Positions 9,239 through 18,384 are shown, counted from the first letter of the stretch. The stretch is 64,000 nt of DNA from GW2011-AR15 sp964428335 (GCA_964428335.1 CAYRXW010000005.1:1-64000); one strand, 5' to 3'. Notes: a model not told the origin generated them from the letters alone. Numbers and translations are program-made.

Positions 9239-9631
9239 ATGTCTGTACCTAAAATCTGGAGAGGGATAAAAGAAAAATATAACCTAGTTGGAAAATCCTG
9301 CAAAAAATGCAATATGCTATATTTCCCATCTAGGGAAGTCTGCGACTGCGGAAACTATGAGCTTAATGATTTCAAGTTTAAAGGAGTTGGAAAAGTTGTT
9401 ACGTTCAGCATAATCAGGACAAATACTGTTGATCCTGAAAGTTTAGACGTCCCTTCAAGAAAAGTCCCATATGTCGTTGCAATAATAAAGCTTGAAGAAG
9501 GGCCAATGCTAACAAGCGAGATTGTTGAATCTGTACCAAAAATTAATGACAATGTTGAAATGGTCTTTAGGAAGATAACTGAAAAAGAGAAAGGTGTAAT
9601 CCAATATGGCTACAAATTCAGAGTTAAATAA
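9239..9631 (+). CDS. DUF35 zinc-ribbon/OB-fold protein, thiolase partner
   Basis: A 130-residue protein with an N-terminal rubredoxin-like zinc ribbon (CKKC at ~21-24, CDCG at ~35-38) followed by an OB-fold (VGKVVTFSIIRTNTVDPE...). In archaea such proteins bridge thiolase and HMG-CoA synthase and hold the shared CoA pocket. The position directly after both genes supports that role. An AAGGTG site precedes the ATG, and a tiny upstream frame ends in TAATG overlapping its start, which would couple translation. The 3' end overlaps the HMG-CoA reductase start by 26 bases. Confidence 0.92.
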   Translation: MSVPKIWRGIKEKYNLVGKSCKKCNMLYFPSREVCDCGNYELNDFKFKGVGKVVTFSIIRTNTVDPESLDVPSRKVPYVVAIIKLEEGPMLTSEIVESVPKINDNVEMVFRKITEKEKGVIQYGYKFRVK

Positions 9632-10802
9632 AGTGATGAATGGGGAGATAAAGCTTCATGAGATACATGGAGAGAATGCTAATGAAACAAGAAGAAGCTT
9701 TCTTGAAAAAAAACTAGGAGTAAAATTAGACAGCCTGAAAACAGGCTTGACTGAAAGCATTTGCAAAAACAACATTGAAAATTTATTTGGAGCAATACAA
9801 ATGCCACTTGGGATTGCAGGTCCGGTAGATATAAAAGGTGATTTTACCAAAGGAAGTTTTTTTGTACCACTGGCAACAACTGAAGGTGCATTGGTTGCTT
9901 CTGTAAACAGGGGAATTAAGGCTATAAATGAATCTGGCGGGTGTGAAACATTTATTTTGAAAAATGAGCAGACACGTTCCATATTATTCAAGGCAAAAAA
10001 GCTAAGCGATGTAAAAAAGCTCCTGAAATATCTAGATGAAAATTACGAAAAGCTAAAAAAAGCAGGAGAAGAAAATGAAAGGTTTTTAGAGATAAAAAAA
10101 ATAGAGCCGTTTATAGTTGGTCTAAATGTCTGGCTAAGAATCCATGCTTACACTAATGATGCCATGGGTATGAATATGGTAACAATTGCAGGAAAGAAGA
10201 TAGGCAGTTTCATAGAGAAAAATTTCCATGATGCAATTTTTATTTCTGAATCAGGAAATATGTGCACAGACAAAAAACCTAGCTGCATGAACATGATAAA
10301 TTCCAGAGGCAAGAAAGTCATTGCATCTGTTGAAATTAATGAAGAAACAATCAAAAAAATATTAAAAACAAAATCTGCTGATTTGATTGACATGAATTAC
10401 AGGAAAAATCTTTTGGGAAGCGCTGCATCAGGAAGCTTAGGATTCAATGCACATTTTGCAAATATCATAGCTGCCCTGTTCATTGCAACAGGACAGGATG
10501 CTGCCCATGTTGTAGATGGCTCAATCGGGTTTACAACTGTTGAAAAAACAAGCAAAGGGATTAATTTTTCAGTAACTTTAAATGACCTCCAGGTAGGAAC
10601 CGTTGGAGGCGGGACTGTGCTTCCCGGGCAAAAAGCATGCCTTGAAATACTTGGATGCGCAGGAACTGGAAAAGTTCCTGGTGAAAATTCAAAGAAATTG
10701 GCTGAGATAGCTGCATGCGCTGTCCTTGCCGGGGAAATATCGCTTCTTGCAGCCTTATGCACAAAAGATTTAAGCAACGCACACATCATGCATAACAGAT
10801 GA
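9606..10802 (+). CDS. hmgA: Hydroxymethylglutaryl-CoA reductase, class I
   Basis: Reduces HMG-CoA to mevalonate using NADPH, the committed step of archaeal lipid synthesis. Catalytic landmarks are all present: Glu93 in TTEGALVASV, DAMGMNM at 185-191 (cofactor loop), the Lys in DKKPS at ~223, Asp298 in ATGQDAAH and the C-terminal His in NAHIMHNR. ENLFGAIQMPLGIAGP at ~58-73 is the substrate-binding segment. The length of 398 residues fits soluble archaeal class I enzymes; no membrane anchor is present. It starts inside the DUF35 gene and ends on the start of mevalonate kinase (ATGA). Confidence 0.95.
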   Translation: MATNSELNKVMNGEIKLHEIHGENANETRRSFLEKKLGVKLDSLKTGLTESICKNNIENLFGAIQMPLGIAGPVDIKGDFTKGSFFVPLATTEGALVASVNRGIKAINESGGCETFILKNEQTRSILFKAKKLSDVKKLLKYLDENYEKLKKAGEENERFLEIKKIEPFIVGLNVWLRIHAYTNDAMGMNMVTIAGKKIGSFIEKNFHDAIFISESGNMCTDKKPSCMNMINSRGKKVIASVEINEETIKKILKTKSADLIDMNYRKNLLGSAASGSLGFNAHFANIIAALFIATGQDAAHVVDGSIGFTTVEKTSKGINFSVTLNDLQVGTVGGGTVLPGQKACLEILGCAGTGKVPGENSKKLAEIAACAVLAGEISLLAALCTKDLSNAHIMHNR

Positions 10803-11647
10803 TAAATTCAATTGCATGCGGAAAGGTTATATTATTTGGAGAGCATGCAGTAGTACATGGAGAACCTGGAATTGCCCTGCCTGTCCAGGAACTATCAACA
10901 ATTGTTTCCATTGAAGAATCTAGCGCCTTAAAGTATTCAACTGAATCTGATCTGGACCTAGTGCAAAAAAAAAACTTGAGAAAACTCATAAATTTTTTAT
11001 TCAGAAAATTCAATCTAAAATCATTAAATATCAAGATAGACAGTTCAATACCTATAGGATGCGGTCTTGGAAGCAGCGCTTCTCTTTCAATTTCATTGAT
11101 CAGAGGAATAAATGAATTAAACCTGCTTAAGCTTGATAAGTCGAAAATAAATGATATTGCGCTTGAATGCGAAAAGCTTTTTCATGGCAGCCCAAGCGGG
11201 ATAGATAATACAGTTATAAATTATGAAAAGCCGATATTTTTCTTAAATGGAAAGCATGAATTCATTAGATTAGGAAAGCAAATAAAAATTTTAATAGTAA
11301 ATTCAGGCATAAGCGCAAACACAAAAGATGCTGTTAACCAAGTAAAAAAAGAATATGAAACAAAAAAGAATATATTAAAGGAAATTGGAAATATTGCAAT
11401 TGATGGAAAAAAAGAGCTGGAAAAAGGGAACCTAAAAGAAATCGGAAAACTGATGATTAAAAATCATGAGCTCTTAACAAAGCTTGGCGTATCAACTCGA
11501 GAGATCGATATAATTGTAAAAAAAGCACTGGATGCTGGAGCTTACGGAGCAAAACTTTCCGGAAAAGGACTTGGCGGATGCGTAATAATACTGGCAAATG
11601 ACAAGATAAAGTTGCCATATGATTTTATCACATCGGTGATTGAATGA
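10799..11647 (+). CDS. mvk: Mevalonate kinase (GHMP family)
   Basis: Phosphorylates mevalonate to mevalonate-5-phosphate with ATP. The N-terminal KVILFGEHAVVHGEPGIALP is the mevalonate kinase signature. PIGCGLGSSAS at 85-95 is the ATP-binding GHMP motif 2, GSPSGIDN at ~130-137 carries the catalytic Asp, and KLSGKGLGGCVIIL near the C-terminus is motif 3. At 282 residues it is a compact archaeal form. It overlaps both neighbours by four bases within a tightly coupled operon. The kinase or dehydratase that acts on mevalonate phosphate next is not in this window. Confidence 0.93.
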   Translation: MINSIACGKVILFGEHAVVHGEPGIALPVQELSTIVSIEESSALKYSTESDLDLVQKKNLRKLINFLFRKFNLKSLNIKIDSSIPIGCGLGSSASLSISLIRGINELNLLKLDKSKINDIALECEKLFHGSPSGIDNTVINYEKPIFFLNGKHEFIRLGKQIKILIVNSGISANTKDAVNQVKKEYETKKNILKEIGNIAIDGKKELEKGNLKEIGKLMIKNHELLTKLGVSTREIDIIVKKALDAGAYGAKLSGKGLGGCVIILANDKIKLPYDFITSVIE

Positions 11648-12684
11648 GCACTAATGATTTTTTTGAAAAGTACAAAAAAGAGATAGATGATGCACTTGAG
11701 CATTTCATAGACAGCAAAAAAAAAGAGACAAATGATAAGTTCCTGGATTATTGCTATAGCTTAATAAAAGAGTATTCAAAAAATGGAAAAAGGCTTAGGC
11801 CACTTTGTATGATATTATCATACATCTCAAATGATGGGAAAGACATAAAAAAAATAATCCCTGCTGCTATATCCATCGAGCTTTACCACACCTATACATT
11901 GATACTTGATGATCTTATGGATGAAGATGAATTCAGAAGGAACAGTCCAACTGTCTATAAAAGCCTAAGGAATTATTACCTGAAAAACTTTGACGAAGCT
12001 GAAAGCAATGGAAACCTTTATGATAAAAAATCAAAAAGATTTTGCATTGCCCAAACAATTCTTTTTGGAAACCTTACTGGGACACTTTCAAGGGTTGCCA
12101 TTCATGCCTGCAATATTTCAGATGAAGAAAAAGTAAAAACTTTGCAACTGATGGAAAAGCTTGATTTATGGATGTGCCATGGCCAATCCCTTGATATATA
12201 CAGGGAAAACCTAGATATAAATGAAAAAGAGTATATTGAGGTTGCAACATTAAAAACAGGAGTTTTGTTCGGGACAGCTATGAAGATTGGTGCATTATTA
12301 GCTAGAAAAGATGAATATTTACAGGAACAATTTTTTGAAATAGGAAAAACAATGGCTTTGGCTTTCCAGATTCAGGATGATTTATTGGACCTGACAGCCG
12401 GTAAAGGCCATGAAATTGGATCTGACCTAAAAAAAGGAAAAAGGACCTTGATTTTCATTAAATCATATGAAAAAAAGAAGGAAGTTAAGAAATATCTTGG
12501 CAAAGAAGATATAAAACCAGCTATGAAAATAATGAATGAAACTGGAGCAGTAGATTATTCAAAAAAAATAGCATTGAAAAAGATAGATGAATCAAAAAAA
12601 CTATTAAATTCGCTCAAGCTGAGTAAAGAGCATGAAATTATGTTTTCTGACCTGATGGAATTCATGGTTAAACGAACTTACTGA
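11644..12684 (+). CDS. idsA: Polyprenyl diphosphate synthase (trans-isoprenyl transferase)
   Basis: Elongates DMAPP/GPP with IPP to farnesyl or geranylgeranyl diphosphate, the side-chain precursor of archaeal lipids. The first aspartate-rich motif DDLMDEDEFRR is at 89-99 and the second, FQIQDDLLDL, at 241-250. GKRLRP at ~48-53 binds IPP. An insert around residues 110-135 (NFDEAESNGNLYDKKSK) is longer than in many homologues. The length of 346 residues is within range. The start overlaps the mevalonate kinase stop (ATGA), and the 3' end overlaps the convergent IPP isomerase gene by 17 bases. The exact chain length of the product cannot be read from the sequence. Confidence 0.93.
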   Translation: MSTNDFFEKYKKEIDDALEHFIDSKKKETNDKFLDYCYSLIKEYSKNGKRLRPLCMILSYISNDGKDIKKIIPAAISIELYHTYTLILDDLMDEDEFRRNSPTVYKSLRNYYLKNFDEAESNGNLYDKKSKRFCIAQTILFGNLTGTLSRVAIHACNISDEEKVKTLQLMEKLDLWMCHGQSLDIYRENLDINEKEYIEVATLKTGVLFGTAMKIGALLARKDEYLQEQFFEIGKTMALAFQIQDDLLDLTAGKGHEIGSDLKKGKRTLIFIKSYEKKKEVKKYLGKEDIKPAMKIMNETGAVDYSKKIALKKIDESKKLLNSLKLSKEHEIMFSDLMEFMVKRTY

Positions 12685-13165
12685 CTTCATCAATGCACAG
12701 CCTTAGCCACGGAGTAAATTTATCTGGTGTTGCTTTTATTTGAGCTATCAAGTCTGATATAGAAACCCACCTAAAATCATCAACCTCTGACTTATCAGGT
12801 TTAGGATCTTTATCATATCTTCCTATAAACACATAATCAAACTCATTTTCAATCAAATCTTCAACTTTAGCCTTGTATTGAAATGAAAATATCCTCTTTA
12901 TGTCTGCATCTATGCCCATCTCTTTTCTTAATCTAAGTTTTGCCTCATTAAGAATATCTTGTGTTAATGGATGGCTGCAGCAGGTATTTGACCATTTCAA
13001 CTTGGAATGATATTTCTCTTTTGACCTTTTTTGCAGCAATAATTCTTTTTTTGAATTGAAAATAAAAATAGAAAATGCCTGATGAAGCTTTCCTTCTTTA
13101 TGCGCTTTTAATTTTTCAAGTTTCCCAACCGGGTTTCCATAAATATCGCATAATATAACATCCAT
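12668..13165 (-). CDS. idi: Isopentenyl-diphosphate delta-isomerase type I (Nudix)
   Basis: Interconverts IPP and DMAPP. The fold is Nudix, with the type I signature WSNTCCSHP carrying the active-site Cys and the metal His, and an EFDYVF segment with the catalytic Glu. Two other ATG/TTG starts lie 6 and 9 bases upstream. I chose 13165 because a TATA box (TTTAAA, 13188-13193) lies 26 bases ahead, giving a leaderless message. Length is 165 residues. The gene is convergent with the mevalonate operon and overlaps its last gene by 17 bases. Many archaea use the unrelated FMN-dependent type II enzyme, so the type I form is worth noting. Confidence 0.92.
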   Translation of the reverse strand: MDVILCDIYGNPVGKLEKLKAHKEGKLHQAFSIFIFNSKKELLLQKRSKEKYHSKLKWSNTCCSHPLTQDILNEAKLRLRKEMGIDADIKRIFSFQYKAKVEDLIENEFDYVFIGRYDKDPKPDKSEVDDFRWVSISDLIAQIKATPDKFTPWLRLCIDEVSKFV

Positions 13166-13218
13166 AACCATCAATTAATAAAAGAAGTTTAAATTTGTTT
13201 GCTAAAAATAATAAAAAG

Positions 13219-15435
13219 TTATTTCTTTTTCTCTCCGCTTATCGGTGTCTTATCAACTACGCCTTTTACTATCTTCATCATGGTCTTGCATTTCGGATAA
13301 TTATTGCATCCTAAAAACTCGCCGTAATAGCTTTTTCTTAAGACCATCTTTCCTTCATTGCAATTAGGGCACAGCATTCCTTCTTCAGGGTACTTTTTTG
13401 ACTTTGATTCTTCAACGACCCTTGTCTTGCAGTTTGAATTCACACAAACAACCTGGGCGCTTCTCTTGTTCCTTATTTCCACCATAGGATAATTGCAGTG
13501 TTCGCATTTCTTATCAAGCGCCTTGACTGTCCCTATCTGAGGTGCATTGAAGATAGCTTTGCAATCCGGGTATTTATCGCATGCGATGAACCTTTGCTTT
13601 GTTTTTCTTGAGAATTTCATCATCAAGTTTCCTTTTCCACATGAAGGACATTCTCCAATTGTATTTTTTATCTTATCTGTATCCTTTAAAGACTGCACAA
13701 GCTCATTTCCTATATCCAGCTCGTGCTTCTTGAAATTCCCAAGCATCTTTGTCAGCTCGATTTTTGCGTCTTCCAGCGTCTCTTTTGGCTCTTTCTTATT
13801 TTCCCTGATTTCCTGCATCTCCTCCTCAAAATGCCTTGTGAGCTCCTCTGATATAATTTCTGGACAGTATTTTTCCAGTGTATCTATTGTCTTTAGCCCT
13901 ATCTCGCTTACGCTCATTGTTTTAGGATCAACATAATGCCTGTCAATAAGGCTCTGGATTATCTGCGCCCTTGTTGACTTAGTTCCAAGGTTCCTTTTTT
14001 CCAGTTCCTTAATCAGGGATGCCTGTGTATATCTTTTTGGAGGCTGGGTTTCTTTTTCCTGCTTTTCTATGCTTTTTACTGCTACCTTGCCACCTTTACT
14101 TACAACAGGAAGCTCTTCTTCTTTCTGCCTGGAATAAGGATCATATAACACATGCCAGCCTTTTTCTTTTGTTGTGATGCCTCTTGCAACAAAAATCTCT
14201 GAATTCACATCTATATTAACAGTCATTGAAGTCCTTATTGCAGCTTCACCAAATGTTGAAAAAAATCTTTTTACAATAAGATCATATACTTTGAATTCCT
14301 GCCCTTCTAATTTATTTGGGGAGATTCCTGTAGGATATATTGCTGGATGAGCTGGGTCTGTTTTCTTGCCGTTGTTTGGGTTTAATGCTGGTTTTGAAAG
14401 CAATGATTTTGCCAGGACGCTATAATTCTTTTGCCTGCTTAATTCAGTTATAATTTTCTTAAAGCCTATTTTTGGAGTCAACTGCTGGGAACTTGTTCTT
14501 GGGTATGAAATCCATCCGTTTGTGTAAAGCTCCTGGGCAATATCCAATGTCTTTTTGGGCGTTATCCTGAAATTCCTGAATGATTCTGTCTGCAGCGTAG
14601 TTAAGTCAAATGGAAATGGTGGCTGCTGCTTTATGTCACTTTTTTCAATCCCTGAAATTATTCCGCTTTTCCCTTTTGTATTTTCAATAACTTTATCTGC
14701 ATCTTTTTCCAAGTCAAACTTATCCTTGATATGCATTGCAGTAAGCTTTGGGTCTTTTGCCTCCAGTTCAACCTGCCAGTATTTCTGTGGCTTAAAGCCC
14801 CTGATCTCCCTTTCCTTGTCAGCCAGAAGCTTTAGGGAAGGACCCTGGACACGGCCAGAAGACATTACTTTGTATAAAGAGGCTTTCTTGATTGCAAGTG
14901 TCAATGCTCTTGATATGTTAATGCCATATAGCCAGTCTAAAAAATGCCTGGTTTCCCCTGCTTTTGCCTGCCCCCAGTTTATTGTCGGAGACAAATTATC
15001 ATATGCTTCAACCAGATCTGGCTTTGTCAAAGTAGAAAATTTCATCCTTTTTGCATCTTTCTTTCCGCAGAGGAATTTTAATGCATTCAGGCCTATCACT
15101 TCTCCTTCTACATCATAATCGCATGCTATTATAAAGGAATCAATGCCTTTTGACTGTGATTTTATGACATCTGCATATGCTTTTGTATGCTTTGATTTCT
15201 CATTCAGGTAAGAAGGTTTCCATTCAATATCGTAGCTTGGGTACTTGAAAGATTTTACTTTTTCATCGACGGTAAAAAGATGACCCACAGCTGAAACTAC
15301 CTTTATCTTTTTTTTATTCCTTGTTATCTCAAGATAACTTACCTTGTCTTTTTTTTGCTCAACCTTTCCTTCAGCCAGCGCTTCTGCAATCTTCCTTGCT
15401 GCTGATGGCTTTTCTGTAATAATCAGTTCAGTCAT
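13219..15435 (-). CDS. topA: DNA topoisomerase I (type IA)
   Basis: Relaxes negatively supercoiled DNA through a 5'-phosphotyrosine link. The TOPRIM domain shows the N-terminal ELIITEKPSAARKIA and the metal-binding IIACDYDVEGE (DxDxE). The active Tyr is in NGWISYPRTSSQQ near residue ~315. The C-terminal ~130 residues carry three four-Cys zinc ribbons: CPSC...CDKYPDC, CEHC...CVNSNC and CPNC...CNNYPKC. The length of 738 residues is typical for archaeal topoisomerase I/III-like enzymes. An ATG six bases earlier (15441) is possible, but the TATA box (15460-15467) fits leaderless initiation at 15435. Confidence 0.94.
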   Translation of the reverse strand: MTELIITEKPSAARKIAEALAEGKVEQKKDKVSYLEITRNKKKIKVVSAVGHLFTVDEKVKSFKYPSYDIEWKPSYLNEKSKHTKAYADVIKSQSKGIDSFIIACDYDVEGEVIGLNALKFLCGKKDAKRMKFSTLTKPDLVEAYDNLSPTINWGQAKAGETRHFLDWLYGINISRALTLAIKKASLYKVMSSGRVQGPSLKLLADKEREIRGFKPQKYWQVELEAKDPKLTAMHIKDKFDLEKDADKVIENTKGKSGIISGIEKSDIKQQPPFPFDLTTLQTESFRNFRITPKKTLDIAQELYTNGWISYPRTSSQQLTPKIGFKKIITELSRQKNYSVLAKSLLSKPALNPNNGKKTDPAHPAIYPTGISPNKLEGQEFKVYDLIVKRFFSTFGEAAIRTSMTVNIDVNSEIFVARGITTKEKGWHVLYDPYSRQKEEELPVVSKGGKVAVKSIEKQEKETQPPKRYTQASLIKELEKRNLGTKSTRAQIIQSLIDRHYVDPKTMSVSEIGLKTIDTLEKYCPEIISEELTRHFEEEMQEIRENKKEPKETLEDAKIELTKMLGNFKKHELDIGNELVQSLKDTDKIKNTIGECPSCGKGNLMMKFSRKTKQRFIACDKYPDCKAIFNAPQIGTVKALDKKCEHCNYPMVEIRNKRSAQVVCVNSNCKTRVVEESKSKKYPEEGMLCPNCNEGKMVLRKSYYGEFLGCNNYPKCKTMMKIVKGVVDKTPISGEKKK

Positions 15436-15479
15436 TTCCATTAAGGATTACATAAGCCTTATAAAAACGTTTTGAATAG

Positions 15480-15580
15480 AGAACTTTGAAAAACGCTAGG
15501 AAAAGGTAATTTTTGCTTTTTTAGTCAAAATGCATTCAAAGTTCTTCTTTGAGAGGTGTAAATTTTTAAAAACCTCTCAA
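15480..15580. other. Intergenic two-stem structured element
   Basis: An 11-base perfect inverted repeat (AGAACTTTGAA at 15480-15490, TTCAAAGTTCT at 15535-15545) encloses a 44-base loop. It is followed by a 9-base perfect hairpin (TTGAGAGGT at 15549-15557, ACCTCTCAA at 15572-15580). The element lies between the divergent topA promoter and the promoter of the 106-residue gene, outside both predicted transcripts. It may be a small RNA or a protein-binding site. Confidence 0.4.
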
Positions 15581-15627
15581 TAGCCTTTAAATAGGAAGAA
15601 CTTTTCTAATAGATTTAAGGTGATAGC

Positions 15628-15948
15628 ATGAAATTAGTATATTTTATACTTGCAATTGTGTTAGTTTCCTCTGTAAACGCACTGACAGCACATATTTATC
15701 ATGATAAAGGGGATTTTGTTGTGACATATGATAACCAGGAATCAAAAAGGGTAAAAGACCTGCAGGTCTCAGTATACGTCCCTGACCTAGACATTTACGA
15801 AAAGAGCTCTGAATTCTATGTGAGGAGCAATTCAAAAGGAAAAGTATATGTGTTTACTGACCTTGAGGAAGGATACTATCCCGTCATTGTAAGGATGCAG
15901 AATGATAATGGCTTAAGGGAAAAAAAGCATACATGGTTTATTAACTAG
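15628..15948 (+). CDS. Small secreted protein, Ig-like
   Basis: A 106-residue protein with a clean signal peptide (MKLVYFILAIVLVSSVNA), so the mature chain is ~88 residues and extracellular. The mature part is predicted to be all beta (FVVTYDN, VSVYVPDLD, VYVFTDLEEGYYPVIVRMQ), like one immunoglobulin-type domain. I recognise no named family. An AAGGTGAT site lies just upstream of the ATG and a TATA box (TTTAAATA) at ~15587-15594. It ends 18 bases before trm1, which has its own TATA-like sequence. Confidence 0.8.
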   Translation: MKLVYFILAIVLVSSVNALTAHIYHDKGDFVVTYDNQESKRVKDLQVSVYVPDLDIYEKSSEFYVRSNSKGKVYVFTDLEEGYYPVIVRMQNDNGLREKKHTWFIN

Positions 15949-15966
15949 TTATTTTTTCTATTATTT

Positions 15967-17016
15967 ATGATTGTAAACGAAGGCTCTGCTAAGCTTGAAG
16001 TGTCTGAAGGGAAGATATCAAGGAAACTTGAGGTTTTCTATAATCCTGTGATGAAGCTCAATAGGGATATTTCAATCCTGCTAGTTAATTCAATCGAAAA
16101 TAAGAACATGCAGATTGCTGACCCTCTTTCTGGTTCCGGAGTTAGGGCCATAAGGTTCATTAAAGAGCTTAAAGAAGGGAAGATAAGAAAAATTGAGCTA
16201 AATGACTACAAAACAGAATTTATTGAAAAAAACCTGAAACTTAATGGGCTGGAAAACGATGAAAGAATAGTATTACATTCGAAAGATGCAAACATGTTCC
16301 TGCTTGAAAGCCTTGGGCATGATTATATTGATATAGACCCTTTTGGATCCCCAAACCCTTTTTTGGAAACCTCTATAATACGGCTTGCAAGAAATGGAAT
16401 ACTAGCCGTAACTGCAACTGATACTGCAGCCATGGCAGGAAGTTCTGTTAAGGCATGTCTACGGAAGTACTGGGCAAAGCCTTTAAGGAATGAAATGATG
16501 CATGAGACAGGAATCAGGATACTTATCAGGAGGGTACAACTGACTGGAGCTGACAATGAGAAAGCATTAACTCCTGTTTTCTCTTATTTCAAGGACCACT
16601 ATTACAGGGTTTTCTTCAGGTGTGAAAAAGGCAGGCAGAGATGCGATGAGATAGTAAAACAGCATAAGTTCCTGGAATATGATAAGAAGACATTAGTAGT
16701 AAGGGCTGCTGAAAAAGTAGATGAGAATATGGAATATGCCGGGCCTCTTTGGGTTGGGAATTTATGGGATAGTGAATTAGTAGAAAAGATGTATAATAAC
16801 TGTGATAAGGAAAATAAAAAAATGCTTGATTTTTTAGCCATATTAAAAGGGGAATCAAAGATAGATTCATTAGGGTTCTATGATACACAAAAACTTGCAA
16901 ACATAAAAGGAAAGCCCATAAAAAAAATTGAAAAATTGCTGATCCCTGGGAAAACTGCGAGAACCCATTTTCTTGGTTGGGGAATCAGGGCTAAAAATAT
17001 GAAAGATTTATTCTGA
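15967..17016 (+). CDS. trm1: tRNA (guanine26-N2)-dimethyltransferase
   Basis: Dimethylates G26 at the junction of the D and anticodon stems of tRNA, using S-adenosylmethionine. SAM-binding motif I is LSGSGVRAIRF near residue 56, and the catalytic DIDPFGSPNPFLE lies near residue 121. The TATDTAAMAG and RNEMMHETGIRILI segments are Trm1 hallmarks. At 349 residues it is close to archaeal Trm1 length. The next gene encodes a methionine adenosyltransferase-like protein, which would make its cofactor. Confidence 0.94.
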   Translation: MIVNEGSAKLEVSEGKISRKLEVFYNPVMKLNRDISILLVNSIENKNMQIADPLSGSGVRAIRFIKELKEGKIRKIELNDYKTEFIEKNLKLNGLENDERIVLHSKDANMFLLESLGHDYIDIDPFGSPNPFLETSIIRLARNGILAVTATDTAAMAGSSVKACLRKYWAKPLRNEMMHETGIRILIRRVQLTGADNEKALTPVFSYFKDHYYRVFFRCEKGRQRCDEIVKQHKFLEYDKKTLVVRAAEKVDENMEYAGPLWVGNLWDSELVEKMYNNCDKENKKMLDFLAILKGESKIDSLGFYDTQKLANIKGKPIKKIEKLLIPGKTARTHFLGWGIRAKNMKDLF

Positions 17017-17087
17017 TTGTAATAATGTAATCAATTGGAATTTTTATGTCAGGAATGTTTATAATATATTTTTAAAAACTAGAATGC

Positions 17088-18380
17088 ATGGTTGTACTTA
17101 TCCCAATAGACGGTTACTATTATACTTCTGAGATACCTTTAATGGGACATCCTGATACATTAACTGAACTTTTACAAATCGCATTAACTAAAGTCATAGA
17201 TGAAAAATATAATGGACTGAGGCACGACTTGAAGCTTGCAATAGGAGGGGATGCTAATAATAATATTACAATTGCAATTTTTGGAAATCTGCAGTATCAC
17301 GAAAGCTGGTATAACGGTGAACAAGTAAATAAAGCAGCTGTTAAGAGGTTTTATAATGACTTAACAGATGGATTAAAACAAGCACTTTTTGAGCAAGGCA
17401 ATCTTTCACATCCTGACGCTAATTTGGAAAATCTTGTGACAAAATTCTTCTTAAGAAAACAATCTGGAGACCTGCATGGTGTGCAGCATAGGGCAAAAAA
17501 AGCTGCTTTTGGGGATCAGGCACATGCAATAGGCTATGCAACTGCTGAGACTAATGAAGCCATGCCTCTTGAATTTGTCTTATCAAGAAAAATTGCATGG
17601 AATCTAGAACAAGCTGTAAAGGCAGGCTTAATTACAGGAGGGTATGATGGCAAAGTAATAGTAACTGTAGAAAAAGATGATGCTAAGATTTATGGAGTAA
17701 GGCAAGTTATAGTTGCAAAACAGCATGAAAAATCACAGCCACTGAAAGAATTGACCAAGATAGTTAAAGAACAGATAATACCAAGCTCATTGGGAAAATA
17801 CCTAAATAAGAATATTGAGATGCAGGTCAATAACGGCAGTGAATTTAACGAAGGAGGAATACTTGCTGATATGGGTGTACCTTGTGACTTTCCTTTTTAT
17901 ACAGGATATTGGACTGGTGCAGATGCGCCAACAGGAGAAGATAGGACAAAAGCAGATGGTCCTTTAATGTTCTATTCAAGGGCAATAGCAAAAACACTTA
18001 TTGAAATACTAAAGCCATATGGTTGCAGGACTGTAAAAGTTGATGTTTCAACCAGCATGGGATCTGAGGAGATAAAATCCCTATCTATAGAAATAAGGGA
18101 TGAAAATAACAAGATTATGTATACAAAAAAACAAAGAGAACAAATAACAAAAGAGGTTTTAAGCGTCTTTAATCCACATGCTGACAGCATCATGGCTAAC
18201 TACTGGTGCATGCCTGATGACCTTAAACTACTTATTGAAAAAGGAGCTGTCTTTGGATATAATACAACGCAGCTAAAATCAATTTTTGGGAACCAAGGAT
18301 ATAAAAGAATAACATGGGAACATGTAAAGCCTCAGGTTGAATTGTTAAAGCCTAAAATTGAAAAATATATCAGAAAATAA
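17088..18380 (+). CDS. Divergent methionine adenosyltransferase (SAM synthetase) family protein
   Basis: Three landmarks point to methionine adenosyltransferase, which makes SAM from methionine and ATP: GHPD at ~20-23, FGDQAHAIGYATAETNEAMP near 140-160 (the DQG...FGYA motif), and GADAPTGEDRTKADGPLMF near 280-298 (matching GAFSGKDPTKVDRSA). Between them NNGSEFNEGGILADMG takes the place of the usual GGPxxDxGLTGRK loop, and the TGRK part is missing. The protein (430 residues) therefore looks closer to the bacterial/eukaryotic type than to the standard archaeal one, but is strongly divergent. The ATG lies 26 bases after an ATAATATA box. Activity must be tested; a regulator or changed substrate is possible. 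Confidence 0.72.
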   Translation: MVVLIPIDGYYYTSEIPLMGHPDTLTELLQIALTKVIDEKYNGLRHDLKLAIGGDANNNITIAIFGNLQYHESWYNGEQVNKAAVKRFYNDLTDGLKQALFEQGNLSHPDANLENLVTKFFLRKQSGDLHGVQHRAKKAAFGDQAHAIGYATAETNEAMPLEFVLSRKIAWNLEQAVKAGLITGGYDGKVIVTVEKDDAKIYGVRQVIVAKQHEKSQPLKELTKIVKEQIIPSSLGKYLNKNIEMQVNNGSEFNEGGILADMGVPCDFPFYTGYWTGADAPTGEDRTKADGPLMFYSRAIAKTLIEILKPYGCRTVKVDVSTSMGSEEIKSLSIEIRDENNKIMYTKKQREQITKEVLSVFNPHADSIMANYWCMPDDLKLLIEKGAVFGYNTTQLKSIFGNQGYKRITWEHVKPQVELLKPKIEKYIRK

Positions 18381-18384
18381 AGAA

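Noticed and set aside
9198..9239. 13-codon reading frame between thiolase and DUF35
   Set aside because: Its stop overlaps the DUF35 start, so it may help coupling, but nothing shows it is a real peptide gene.
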